Assembly: GCA_018223375.1 (NCBI GenBank)
Contig: JAGTTS010000002.1
Coordinates: forward strand, 1 to 64,000
Source: Clostridiaceae bacterium Marseille-Q3526
GTDB lineage: Bacteria; Bacillota; Clostridia; Lachnospirales; Lachnospiraceae
Direction: 5' to 3'
Length of the DNA stretch: 64,000 nt
The notes below the pieces were generated by a model, which saw nothing but the letters and a program-made list of their open reading frames with translations, did not search any database and was not told the origin of the DNA. Below are positions 57,097 to 64,000 of the stretch, piece after piece. The stretch's first letter is position 1. Each line of letters begins with the position of its first letter. A program made the translations under genes and the position numbers.

Positions 57097-57127
57097 TACC
57101 ACCAGCCAGTAGGCCGGTGGTATTTTT
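57096..57127 (+). terminator. Terminator after the immunity gene
   Basis: ATACCACCAGCC and GGCCGGTGGTAT form a stem with one mismatch, followed by TTTT. It begins right at the stop codon of the small gene. Confidence 0.75.
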
Positions 57128-57170
57128 ATACCCATTTGCAGTTGCGGCGTCGCAGCAGGAAGGAGATAAG

Positions 57171-57431
57171 ATGGATTTAAGACCTATGGAATTAAAGGAC
57201 ACAGCTGCCATGATGTTAAGCGAGGACTACAAAGAACGCTTTCAGGCTGAATATGTTCAGCTCAGACTCCGGTATCAGAAATTGAAAAGCATGTTGGATA
57301 GATGGGATCAGGGTATGATGGAGTTCGAACCCACCTGCCCTAGAAGCATTTACAATATGCAGATTCGGGCAATGGAAGATTACATTGCAGTTCTGGAAGC
57401 AAGAGCAGTAATGGAAGATATTGTATTATAG
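57171..57431 (+). CDS. Conserved hypothetical phage protein
   Basis: 86 aa from ATG 57171 with AAGGAGATA upstream. MDLRPMELKDTAAMMLSEDY, KERFQAEYVQLRLRYQKLKS and FEPTCP are typical of a small helical protein common in Firmicutes phages. Function unknown. Confidence 0.7.
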   Translation: MDLRPMELKDTAAMMLSEDYKERFQAEYVQLRLRYQKLKSMLDRWDQGMMEFEPTCPRSIYNMQIRAMEDYIAVLEARAVMEDIVL

Positions 57432-57459
57432 TCATAGCAAGTCATAGAATGAGCCATAA

Positions 57460-57491
57460 GCGCGCAGGAACATCCTGGGCGTTATTTTTCT
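57460..57491 (+). terminator. Possible terminator before the scaffold gene
   Basis: CAGGA-ACA-TCCTG with flanking CGC/GCG pairs is followed by TTATTTTT. The stem is interrupted. The following 57492-57594 has repeated GGAGACACC elements (three times, two within short dyads) and ends at the scaffold ribosome site. Confidence 0.4.
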
Positions 57492-57594
57492 GCCCGAAGG
57501 CATTAAACTACCCGGAGACACCGGGAACCAACTGAGAGTGAGACACACATAAAACTGGATGGGGAGACACCCCGAAAACTGAAAGGAGACACCT

Positions 57595-58245
57595 ATGAAA
57601 CGAAGATTTCCAATGAATTTACAGCTGTTTGCAGAGGGCGGAGCATCCGGCGGCCAGGGAGACGGCGCAGGATCTTCTGGAGCTGCAGGGAATCAGCCGG
57701 GAGCTTCCGGAAACGGGGTATCAGGAACCGGCAGCCCAGGCGTGCAGTTTGATTATGAAAAGCTGGCCGGGCTGATTGCGGGAAAAACGTCTGTTACGGA
57801 GGATACGGTGCTGAAATCTTATTTTAAGCAGCAGGGACTTTCTCAGGAAGAGATGAGCCAGGCAATTCAGGCGTTTAAGGCCCAGAAAGCGGCGAATCAG
57901 CCAGATGTGGGCGCACTCCAGACTCAGGCGGCGCAGGCTCAGGCAGCAGCCCAGAAAGCTCAGCTGGAGAATGTGGCGATTATGGCGGCAGTAGGCCTGG
58001 GCGTAGACGCGAAAACCATCCCTTATCTGATTAAAATGACAGATTTTGGCCAGGCTGTCGGCCAGGATGGGAAGATCAACGAGGAGACGGTGTCCAACGC
58101 CCTGAAAAAGACGCTGGAGGATGTTCCGGGATTGAAGCCGGCGCAGAGCAGCCAGGGAGGCTTTGTACAGATGGGAGCCTCCGGAAGTGGAAATCAGACA
58201 CAGACCGACGACGCTGCGCTGAAAGCAGCTTTCGGCATTAAGTAG
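57595..58245 (+). CDS. Capsid scaffolding protein
   Basis: 216 aa with GAAAGGAGA before ATG 57595. The MNLQLFAEG-type start, glycine/serine-rich N-terminal region and central helical part (ALQTQAAQAQAAAQKAQLEN) match phage scaffolds. It guides procapsid assembly and is lost on maturation. Directly before the major capsid gene. Confidence 0.8.
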   Translation: MKRRFPMNLQLFAEGGASGGQGDGAGSSGAAGNQPGASGNGVSGTGSPGVQFDYEKLAGLIAGKTSVTEDTVLKSYFKQQGLSQEEMSQAIQAFKAQKAANQPDVGALQTQAAQAQAAAQKAQLENVAIMAAVGLGVDAKTIPYLIKMTDFGQAVGQDGKINEETVSNALKKTLEDVPGLKPAQSSQGGFVQMGASGSGNQTQTDDAALKAAFGIK

Positions 58246-58260
58246 AAAGAGAGGTAACAC

Positions 58261-59154
58261 ATGGCAGTTTACGATTATGCAACACAGTTTACTCAGCTTC
58301 TGGCTCAGAAGTATGCAAAAGAGCTCTGTTCGGATGCGCTGTCCCAGAGCAATCCCCAGGTGAAGTTCCTGAACGCTCAGACTATCAAGCTTCCGAGAAT
58401 TACGGTATCCGGTTACAAAGATCATACCAGAACGATTGGATTTAACGCAGGAACGCTTTCCAATGACTGGGAGCCGAAGAAGCTGGCTCATGACAGAGAT
58501 ATTGAGTTCTGGATTGACCCAATGGATATTGACGAGACAAACCTGGCTCTTTCAGTTGCCAACATTCAGAATACCTTCGAGGAGGAGCAGGCGATTCCGG
58601 AGAAGGACTGCTACCGGTATTCCAAGCTTCACGCGGAGCTGACTTCTTACTCTGGAAGAATCGACACCGCGACCGTGGTAAGCGCCGCTAACTTCCTGGA
58701 GGCCTTTGACACGGAGATGGCTCTGATGGATGAAGCAGGAGTTCCGGAGGAGGGAAGAATCCTGTATGTAACGCCCACCATGAATAAGATTGTGAAAGAG
58801 GCAGAAGGGATTCAGCGTGTGGTGACGGTGACAACGCCGGTCAGCGTAAACCGCAAGGTTCACAGCCTGGACGACGTACAGATTAAGATGGTTCCCTCTG
58901 CCCGCATGAAGAGCAAGTACAATTTTACTGATGGATGTACAGCCGCTCCGGATGCGGATCAGATCAACTGGGTTTTGGTTCATCCATCCTGTGTGGTAGC
59001 AAGAGATAAGTACAGTTACATTAAGCTGTTTACTCCAGGAACGGATTCCAGAACGGCAGACGGATACCTGTACCAGAACCGCTGCTACGGCGATTTATTC
59101 CTGTTGGAGAAGAAAGTGGCTGGCTGTGCCATGAACGTAACGAAGCATTCATAG
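58261..59154 (+). CDS. Major capsid protein
   Basis: 297 aa, high-expression type gene with GAGAGGTAA upstream. DHTRTIGFNAGTLSNDWEPK, DIEFWIDPMDIDETNLALSV and GRILYVTPTMNKIVKEAEG are the expected HK97-fold blocks of a family common in Clostridia phages. Forms the icosahedral shell. Confidence 0.88.
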   Translation: MAVYDYATQFTQLLAQKYAKELCSDALSQSNPQVKFLNAQTIKLPRITVSGYKDHTRTIGFNAGTLSNDWEPKKLAHDRDIEFWIDPMDIDETNLALSVANIQNTFEEEQAIPEKDCYRYSKLHAELTSYSGRIDTATVVSAANFLEAFDTEMALMDEAGVPEEGRILYVTPTMNKIVKEAEGIQRVVTVTTPVSVNRKVHSLDDVQIKMVPSARMKSKYNFTDGCTAAPDADQINWVLVHPSCVVARDKYSYIKLFTPGTDSRTADGYLYQNRCYGDLFLLEKKVAGCAMNVTKHS

Positions 59155-59164
59155 GAGGTGCAGA

Positions 59165-59458
59165 ATGAAAGCAGTAAAGGGAAATAAAGTTTACGATGTA
59201 AATGAAACCACTCAGAAGAGCTATCAGGAGGCTGGATTTGACATTCTGGACGACGACGGCCAGGTGATTGCTTATGGCCGGGGAAAGACGGTCCACTTTG
59301 ACGAGTACATGGCCCTGAAAAAGGAAAAGGAGCGGCTGGAGCTGGAGAACCGTGAGTTAAAGGAGCAGCTGGCTGCCCTGGAAAGAACGCAGGCGGATTC
59401 CGAAGAGGAGAAAACCCAGGAAGGAAAGCGGACGAAGGCAGCAAAGGCAGGTGAGTAG
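59165..59458 (+). CDS. Hypothetical head protein with C-terminal coiled coil
   Basis: 97 aa. The first half (MKAVKGNKVYDVNETTQKSY, GFDILDDDGQVIAYGRGKTV) resembles small proteins found after capsid genes. The second half is a charged coiled coil (EYMALKKEKERLELENRELK). AGGAGGTG precedes ATG 59165. Role unknown, perhaps capsid decoration or connection. Confidence 0.65.
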   Translation: MKAVKGNKVYDVNETTQKSYQEAGFDILDDDGQVIAYGRGKTVHFDEYMALKKEKERLELENRELKEQLAALERTQADSEEEKTQEGKRTKAAKAGE

Positions 59459-59459
59459 C

Positions 59460-59855
59460 ATGAGCTATGAACCATATGCCTCTCAGGAATATTACCAGAC
59501 CGTTTACAGAGGCGGTTCTGTTCCAGAAGAAGTGCTGATGCAGATGCTTCGCCAGGCATCCCGTCATATTGATTCCCTGACCTACAACCGGATTGTAGGC
59601 CGGGGATTTTCCAGTTTGACGGAGTTTCAGCAGGAGGTTATCCGCGAAGTGGTATGTAGACAGGCGGATTTTGAGTATGAAAATGTAGATCTTCTGACAA
59701 GCGCGCTGTCTTCCTACAGTATCAACGGTGTCTCGGCGGGATTTAATGGCCAGGCATGGAATGTATTCACTGGGAAAGGAGTCGCCATGAAGCGGGATGA
59801 TTACGCACTGTTAGCCCAGACGGGCCTGACCTGCCGGCTGGCGGCGGGGCGATGA
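59460..59855 (+). CDS. Head-tail connector protein
   Basis: 131 aa (ATG 59460; GTG 59451 also possible). YYQTVYRGGSVPEEVLMQML, ASRHIDSLTYNRIVG and FQQEVIREVVCRQADFEYEN fit the helical adaptor (gp6/YqbG-type) that docks on the portal. It overlaps the next gene by 4 nt. Confidence 0.75.
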   Translation: MSYEPYASQEYYQTVYRGGSVPEEVLMQMLRQASRHIDSLTYNRIVGRGFSSLTEFQQEVIREVVCRQADFEYENVDLLTSALSSYSINGVSAGFNGQAWNVFTGKGVAMKRDDYALLAQTGLTCRLAAGR

Positions 59856-60190
59856 GGTGGCCGGAGCTTGTACCGGAACGGTTCTGCCAGATTCCGGTAC
59901 AGGTGACTTTATACGGAGAGGGTCTGACAGAGGATGGAGGCCCGGAGGTGATTTTTTCCGGGGAGGTCCGGTGTAATTACCAGGATAAGGGGAAAACGGT
60001 TCTGACTGCAGAGAAAAAGCTGGTGCAGCTGTCCGGATGTGCGCTCCTTTCTGGAGATGCCTTTCCGCAGGCTCCTGTGATTTCTGGTGGAACGATCACG
60101 GTATTTGGAGTCAAACGGAGGATCTGGCAGGGAGAGAAGGCCAGGAATCCAGATGGAACAGTCAACTACACACGATTGGATGTGATATAG
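59852..60190 (+). CDS. Head closure protein
   Basis: 112 aa in the usual second connector position. PELVPERFCQIPVQVTLYGE, CNYQDKGKTVLTAEKKLVQL and GGTITVFGVKRRIWQGEKAR suggest a beta-barrel stopper. ATGA overlap with the upstream gene, stop adjacent to the next start. Confidence 0.7.
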   Translation: MRWPELVPERFCQIPVQVTLYGEGLTEDGGPEVIFSGEVRCNYQDKGKTVLTAEKKLVQLSGCALLSGDAFPQAPVISGGTITVFGVKRRIWQGEKARNPDGTVNYTRLDVI

Positions 60191-60571
60191 GTGAAGGTGA
60201 AATCAACAGTAAAGTTAAATATGGGCCGGATTCAGGAATTAAACCAGGCAGCGGTGTCGGCTTTGGAGAGAACGGCGGAGGCACTTCATACAGAAGTGGT
60301 GCAGGCGCAGGTAATGCCTTTTGAGACAGGACATCTGCAGGAAGACGCTACCTTTGTGGAGTACAAGAATTCTGCCCAGGGAAAGGTCTCGATTATTTCT
60401 TCCACGCCGTATGCACGCCGCCTTTACTATCATCCGGAATATCAGTTCCAGACGGACGAGAACCCGTTTGCCGGCGGAGAGTGGTTTAAGCCCTGGCTTC
60501 CTGGCGGCGTCAGCGCAGGCTTTGCGAAAGAGGCCTTTCAGCGGTTTTATAAGAAGGAGGCAAAGGTATAG
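60191..60571 (+). CDS. HK97 gp10-like minor capsid / tail-joining protein
   Basis: 126 aa from GTG 60191. LERTAEALHTEVVQAQVMPF, ETGHLQEDATF and YARRLYYHPEYQFQTDENPF match the gp10/YqbI type. It sits between the closure and tail completion genes as expected. Confidence 0.75.
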   Translation: MKVKSTVKLNMGRIQELNQAAVSALERTAEALHTEVVQAQVMPFETGHLQEDATFVEYKNSAQGKVSIISSTPYARRLYYHPEYQFQTDENPFAGGEWFKPWLPGGVSAGFAKEAFQRFYKKEAKV

Positions 60572-60979
60572 ATGCTGACATTATCAGATGTAAAGGACTG
60601 GCTTAAAACCTTACAGACCGGCGAGCATTTTTATTGTGGAAAGATTGACAGCAAACCAGAGAAAACCATCGGCGTGTATCAGAGGAAGCCGTCCGGGCAG
60701 CCCAGAATGGCACTTGGGGGTCTTGAAAATACCTCCTATGAGGTGAAACAGATTTCTGTGCTGGTGCATTGGAATCAATATTCTTCCCAGACAGAGGAAG
60801 CGGCCGCCGGCCTGTTTGAGAAGATCCGGCAGGCAGGAGAAGGAGGCCTGACAGTGGGAGGCACGAAGGTGCATTTTATCCGCATGGAGGTTCCGGAACC
60901 GGTTGATGTGGGAACCGATGAAAGCGGCGTGTATGAGCGGGTCATCTGGTTTGATATGATTTATGAAAGGAGCAGATAG
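60572..60979 (+). CDS. Minor capsid / tail completion protein
   Basis: 135 aa with AAGGAGGCAAAGG upstream. KIDSKPEKTIGVYQRKPSGQ and QISVLVHWNQYSSQTEEAAA fit the tail-terminator or YqbJ-like proteins that close the tail tube. Fourth connector gene. Confidence 0.7.
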   Translation: MLTLSDVKDWLKTLQTGEHFYCGKIDSKPEKTIGVYQRKPSGQPRMALGGLENTSYEVKQISVLVHWNQYSSQTEEAAAGLFEKIRQAGEGGLTVGGTKVHFIRMEVPEPVDVGTDESGVYERVIWFDMIYERSR

Positions 60980-60981
60980 CG

Positions 60982-61416
60982 ATGGCAAAGACAGGAGTAT
61001 ATCCGTGTTATGAAAATCAGTTTAAGGTAGGGGACGCCAAGGAAGGCGCTACCTCTATCGCAGATATGGAGACCTTTTCCGTCAGCTTTGACAATGGCGT
61101 GGAGGAGTGGACGCCGTTTGATACGGAAGGCTGGGTAAGACGCCTTTTAACGGCAAAGGGTATTACCATCTCTGTCACAGGAAAGAGAAATGTGGGAGAT
61201 ACAGGAAACGATTACGTGGCGGACAAGGCCTTTAAAAACGGCAGAGAGGCAGAAGGGTATTTTGCCTGGACGTTTCCGGATGGAACCACAGTTTCCTGGG
61301 ATATGGCTGTTATCAATGTGAAAAATATCGGCGCCGGCGATTCGACGGCAGTAGGGCCTCTGGAGTTTGACGTGCTGAGCAATGGAAAGCCCACTGTAGC
61401 GAAAGCAGAAGCTTAG
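60982..61416 (+). CDS. Major tail (tube) protein
   Basis: 144 aa. GVYPCYENQFKVGDAKEGAT, SIADMETFSVSFDNGVEEWT and GREAEGYFAWTFPDGTTVSW are typical of siphovirus tube proteins of this group. It lies between connectors and tail chaperones. Confidence 0.82.
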   Translation: MAKTGVYPCYENQFKVGDAKEGATSIADMETFSVSFDNGVEEWTPFDTEGWVRRLLTAKGITISVTGKRNVGDTGNDYVADKAFKNGREAEGYFAWTFPDGTTVSWDMAVINVKNIGAGDSTAVGPLEFDVLSNGKPTVAKAEA

Positions 61417-61432
61417 ACAGAGGAGAACGAAG

Positions 61433-61729
61433 ATGGCAAAAATAATTGATATTACAGAGAAATTAAACTTTGAGAAGCCGCCGGTTCTGCTCATCCAGGG
61501 CCGGGAAATCCATGTTAACGACGACGCGGTGACGATGCTTTCCGTCATGCAGCTGATAGGTGCAGACGAGCCCTCGGTCAAGGAGATTATGAAGGCGTAT
61601 GAGCAGTTATTTCCAGCAGCAGACAGGATGATTATGGAACAGGAATTAAAGCTGAAATTCAGCGCTCTGATGACAGTCATCCAGGAGGCGGTTCAGCTGA
61701 TTTCCGGAGAAGTAACACAGGGAGAGTGA
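61433..61729 (+). CDS. Tail assembly chaperone, G-like
   Basis: 98 aa. KIIDITEKLNFEKPPVLLIQ and DAVTMLSVMQLIGADEPSVK match the first frame of phage tail chaperones. Such genes make a longer product by ribosomal frameshifting near the stop. The second frame here starts overlapping the last codons (next entry). Confidence 0.75.
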   Translation: MAKIIDITEKLNFEKPPVLLIQGREIHVNDDAVTMLSVMQLIGADEPSVKEIMKAYEQLFPAADRMIMEQELKLKFSALMTVIQEAVQLISGEVTQGE

Positions 61730-62072
61730 TGACCCGTACTACGATTTATTTGAGGACTTTGATTTAATCGTGTCATCGTTCTTTGCGCAGTACGGGTTCC
61801 GGCTGTATTCCAACGATTTCAAAACCATGAAATGAGATGAATTCCGGGCGCTGATTTCCGGCCTGGGACCAGATACTCCTCTGGGGCGCGTGGTACAGAT
61901 CCGTTCAGAGGAGGATGAGGAAGTGTTAAAGTATTTTACCCCGGAGCAGAAGAGAATCCGCCGGGAATGGAGAGTCAGAAACGCCGGGGAAAAGAGCGAG
62001 GAAGAGCTTGCTTCGGTACTGGAATCCTTAAAGCAGGCCTTCATCCAGATGGCGGGAGGTGTTCCGGATTGA
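61716..62072 (+). pseudogene. Frameshift extension of the tail chaperone (Gp15-like), interrupted by UGA
   Basis: The frame opens at 61716 after TAA 61713 and has no start codon, as expected for a frameshift product. It reads DPYYDLFEDFDLIVSSFFAQ, YGFRLYSNDFKTMK, then TGA at 61833-61835 where tryptophan is normal, then DEFRALISGLGPDTPLGRVV to KQAFIQMAGGVPD. A -2 slip from GAG (61724-61726) to GAG (61722-61724) would join the frames. The UGA truncates the protein unless read through or a sequencing error. Confidence 0.7.
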
Positions 62073-62220
62073 GAAGATAAAGGAAACGAAGAAAAAAGTA
62101 TGCTGTCCCTTCTGCGGGCATCCGGTGAATGCAGTTCAAGCCGAGGATGCCTCCTGCAGAGGGGTATTTTTTAAATGCAAGAATCGGAACTGCAGAAAAG
62201 AATTTGAATTAAAAATCTAG
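62059..62220 (+). CDS. Com-like small zinc-ribbon protein
   Basis: 53 aa, too short for routine calling. CCPFCGHPVNAV and CRGVFFKCKNRNCRKEFELK give two paired-cysteine knuckles. Possible starts are GTG 62059 or a non-standard ATT 62068, which is 8 nt after GGGAGG. Mu Com-type proteins regulate translation of mom; in Firmicutes phages similar short genes lie near the tape measure gene with unknown role. Confidence 0.6.
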   Translation: MFRIEKIKETKKKVCCPFCGHPVNAVQAEDASCRGVFFKCKNRNCRKEFELKI

Positions 62221-62265
62221 GACGCTGTGCCCATGTGCCTGTCCATTAAAAGGCAGGTGGGATCT

Positions 62266-64000
62266 ATGGGAGCAGACAGTGCAGGCCAGATTGGGCTTGA
62301 TCTGGTTATTAATAAAAACGATTTTGACAGGCAGTTAAAAGGGATTCAGACGACTGCAAAGAAGGCGGGAGCTGCTATAGCGGCAGCCTTTGCCGTAAAA
62401 AAGCTGGTCGATTTTTCCGCTCAGTGCATTAAGTTAGGCAGCGACCTTCAGGAAGTGCAGAACGTCGTTGACGTTACCTTCCCGTCCATGTCGAAACAGG
62501 TCAATGAGTTTGCCAAGAATGCAATTTCTCAGTTTGGCCTGTCTGAGACAATGGCAAAGCGGTTTACTGGAACCTTCGGAGCGATGGCCAAATCTTTTGG
62601 CTTTAATGAGCAGGCAGCTTATGAAATGAGTACTGCTCTGACTGGTTTGGCAGGGGACGTGGCCTCCTTCTACAATATCAGCCAGGATGAGGCGTATACC
62701 AAGCTGAAATCGGTATTTACTGGAGAGACGGAATCCTTAAAGGATCTGGGCGTGGTAATGACTCAGGCTGCCCTTGACCAGTACGCTCTGGCCAATGGTT
62801 ACGGGAAGACCACGGCAGCCATGTCGGAGGCGGAGAAGGTGGCTCTTCGCTATAACTTCGTTCAGCAGCAGCTGACTGCGGCAGCCGGAGATTTTGTAAG
62901 AACATCCGACAGCTGGGCCAATCAGGTCCGGGTTCTGAACCTCCAGTTTTCCAGTCTGAAGGCTACCATTGGCCAGGGCCTTATTAATGTGTTTACCCCG
63001 GTCTTAAAGGTCATTAACTCCGTGATTGCCAAGCTTCAGTCGCTGGCTGATGCTTTTCTTGCCGTGACAAACCTGTTTTCTGGAAAGAAGCAGAAGACGT
63101 CCGGCATGGGGCAGGTAGTTCAGGATGCTTCAGAAGCCGCGGGAGCGGTGGGAGGCATTGGAGACGCGGCCAAAGGAGCGGCAGGAGCTGCGAAAAAGGC
63201 GGCCAAGGATATGGCCAGGGCGTTTTCCATTGACGAGCTGAACATCGTATCTCCTGAGCCGGAATCAGGCGGCGGAGGGGGAGCTGCTGGAGGAGCAGGT
63301 GGCGGAGTTTCGGGAGGCTTGGAACCGGTTCCAGTGGATACGACGGCGCTGGATACGATGGACGCCAGGCTGATGGAAGTTCTGCAAAAGTGGCAGCAGG
63401 CATTGCAGCCAACCATCAACGCGTTTAAACGGCTGGGAGAAGCGCTGGAACCACTGAAACAGTTTGCCGCGCAGGCTCTGCTGGACTTTTACGAACATTT
63501 TTTGAAGCCAGTGGCAGCATGGACCTTGGGAGAGGGTCTCCCCAGATTTATAGATGCTATCACAAATGGGCTGGAAAAAATCAACTGGCAGCCGATTAAT
63601 GATGCTCTGGTGACGTTGTGGGATGCCCTGGCAAGGTTTTCTACGGATGTAGTGGGAGAAGGTCTCCTTTGGATCTGGGAAAACATTTTGGTTCCATTGG
63701 CCTCCTGGACAATCAGCAATATTGCGCCGGAGTTTTTTAAGGCTCTGGCAGCAGCATTTTCGATTGTAAATAATGTAGCAGCGGCTTTACAGCCGTTATG
63801 GCAGTGGCTTTGGGATTATCTGTTTCTTCCTCTGGCGCAGTGGACAGGCGGAATTGCAATCAGCATTTTGCAACAGTTGGTGGCGGCCCTGGAGAATTTT
63901 TCTGCCTGGTGTGGAAATAATCAGGGAGTGATTCAGGCAGTAACTGGAATTGTAGCTGCCTTCTTTGGGGCCTGGAAAATCGTTGAAATTACTTCTTTTA
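62266..64000 (+). CDS. Tail tape measure protein (3' end outside window)
   Basis: Open from ATG 62266 to the window end, at least 578 aa, with AGGCAGGTGGG upstream. KGIQTTAKKAGAAIAAAFAV near 25-44 and SETMAKRFTGTFGAMAKSFG near 88-107 are phage tape-measure blocks. A glycine/alanine-rich segment (about 285-345) and hydrophobic helices follow. It sets tail length and is ejected with the DNA. Confidence 0.9.
   Translation, partial: MGADSAGQIGLDLVINKNDFDRQLKGIQTTAKKAGAAIAAAFAVKKLVDFSAQCIKLGSDLQEVQNVVDVTFPSMSKQVNEFAKNAISQFGLSETMAKRFTGTFGAMAKSFGFNEQAAYEMSTALTGLAGDVASFYNISQDEAYTKLKSVFTGETESLKDLGVVMTQAALDQYALANGYGKTTAAMSEAEKVALRYNFVQQQLTAAAGDFVRTSDSWANQVRVLNLQFSSLKATIGQGLINVFTPVLKVINSVIAKLQSLADAFLAVTNLFSGKKQKTSGMGQVVQDASEAAGAVGGIGDAAKGAAGAAKKAAKDMARAFSIDELNIVSPEPESGGGGGAAGGAGGGVSGGLEPVPVDTTALDTMDARLMEVLQKWQQALQPTINAFKRLGEALEPLKQFAAQALLDFYEHFLKPVAAWTLGEGLPRFIDAITNGLEKINWQPINDALVTLWDALARFSTDVVGEGLLWIWENILVPLASWTISNIAPEFFKALAAAFSIVNNVAAALQPLWQWLWDYLFLPLAQWTGGIAISILQQLVAALENFSAWCGNNQGVIQAVTGIVAAFFGAWKIVEITSF

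Larger units (their letters stand above)
33968..64000. mobile_element. Siphovirus-like prophage integrated at ssrA (right end outside window)
   Basis: A tyrosine integrase lies 134 nt beyond the tmRNA 3' end. It is followed by a lysogeny arm, repressor/cro switch, early and replication genes, terminase, portal, capsid, tail genes and a tape measure cut by the window edge. The gene order is normal for a temperate Lachnospiraceae siphovirus. The attachment core must include the ssrA 3' end; attR is not in the window, so core length cannot be given. Confidence 0.92.

Overview
The window looks like a chromosome segment of a gut-type Lachnospiraceae (Clostridium cluster XIVa, Bacillota). The support is a T-box leader ahead of pheST, strong AGGAGG-type ribosome sites, the secG-rnr-smpB-ssrA order, a tmRNA tag ending in LALAA, and IS66/IS110/ISAs1 insertion sequences. 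The genus cannot be fixed from the sequence alone. Core genes alternate with a mobile and defence-rich accessory region, and the last 30 kb is a prophage integrated at ssrA.

Layout. 1-5.2 kb: 3' end of a glucosyltransferase-like membrane protein, an intact and a decayed copy of a PD-(D/E)XK recombination-promoting nuclease, and a complete IS66 element (2432-5154) with 8-bp target duplication and a frameshifted tnpC. 5.2-12.9 kb: a 4Fe-4S protein, then two WYL-domain regulators on the minus strand that were pushed apart by an IS110 element with a candidate bridge RNA. Divergent from them are rtcB, a structured non-coding RNA with a circularly permuted tRNA-like domain, and an SPFH/Band-7 slipin. 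I read this as an RNA-repair island: RtcB ligase, slipin scaffold, tRNA-mimic RNA and WYL regulation. It is the most interesting chromosomal system here. 13-17.3 kb: T-box-regulated pheS-pheT.

17.4-26.7 kb: a type I restriction-modification locus, hsdM-hsdS1-DUF3990 gene-partner-tyrosine recombinase-hsdS2-hsdR. The two hsdS genes share an apparently identical 552-bp second half in direct orientation, and hsdS2 lacks the terminal conserved segment. This suggests a specificity-switching locus. 26.8-30.3 kb: an AraC/GNAT fusion regulator, a MATE transporter and a complete ISAs1 element with 9-bp target duplication. 30.3-34 kb: secG, rnr, smpB and ssrA, an mRNA-quality-control cluster.

34-64 kb: a siphovirus-like prophage beginning immediately after ssrA and running off the right edge. 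The lysogeny arm contains an integrase, a type I toxin-antitoxin pair built from two mirrored promoters, Uma2, secreted and membrane proteins, an Ltp-repeat protein (candidate superinfection exclusion), an ImmA-like peptidase, and cI/cro-type regulators around ACCGT-type operators. Early genes include small proteins, a Rad52-like annealing protein, a NinB-like protein and a replisome organiser carrying seven 12-nt iterons (candidate origin). A large baseplate-type gene bounded by tRNA genes and duplicated terminators sits, unusually, just before the terminase. The structural module follows: terminase, portal, a MuF protein with a metalloprotease motif and toxin-like tail plus small putative immunity gene, scaffold, capsid, connectors, tail tube, a frameshift-encoded tail chaperone interrupted by UGA, a Com-like zinc ribbon and the start of the tape measure gene.
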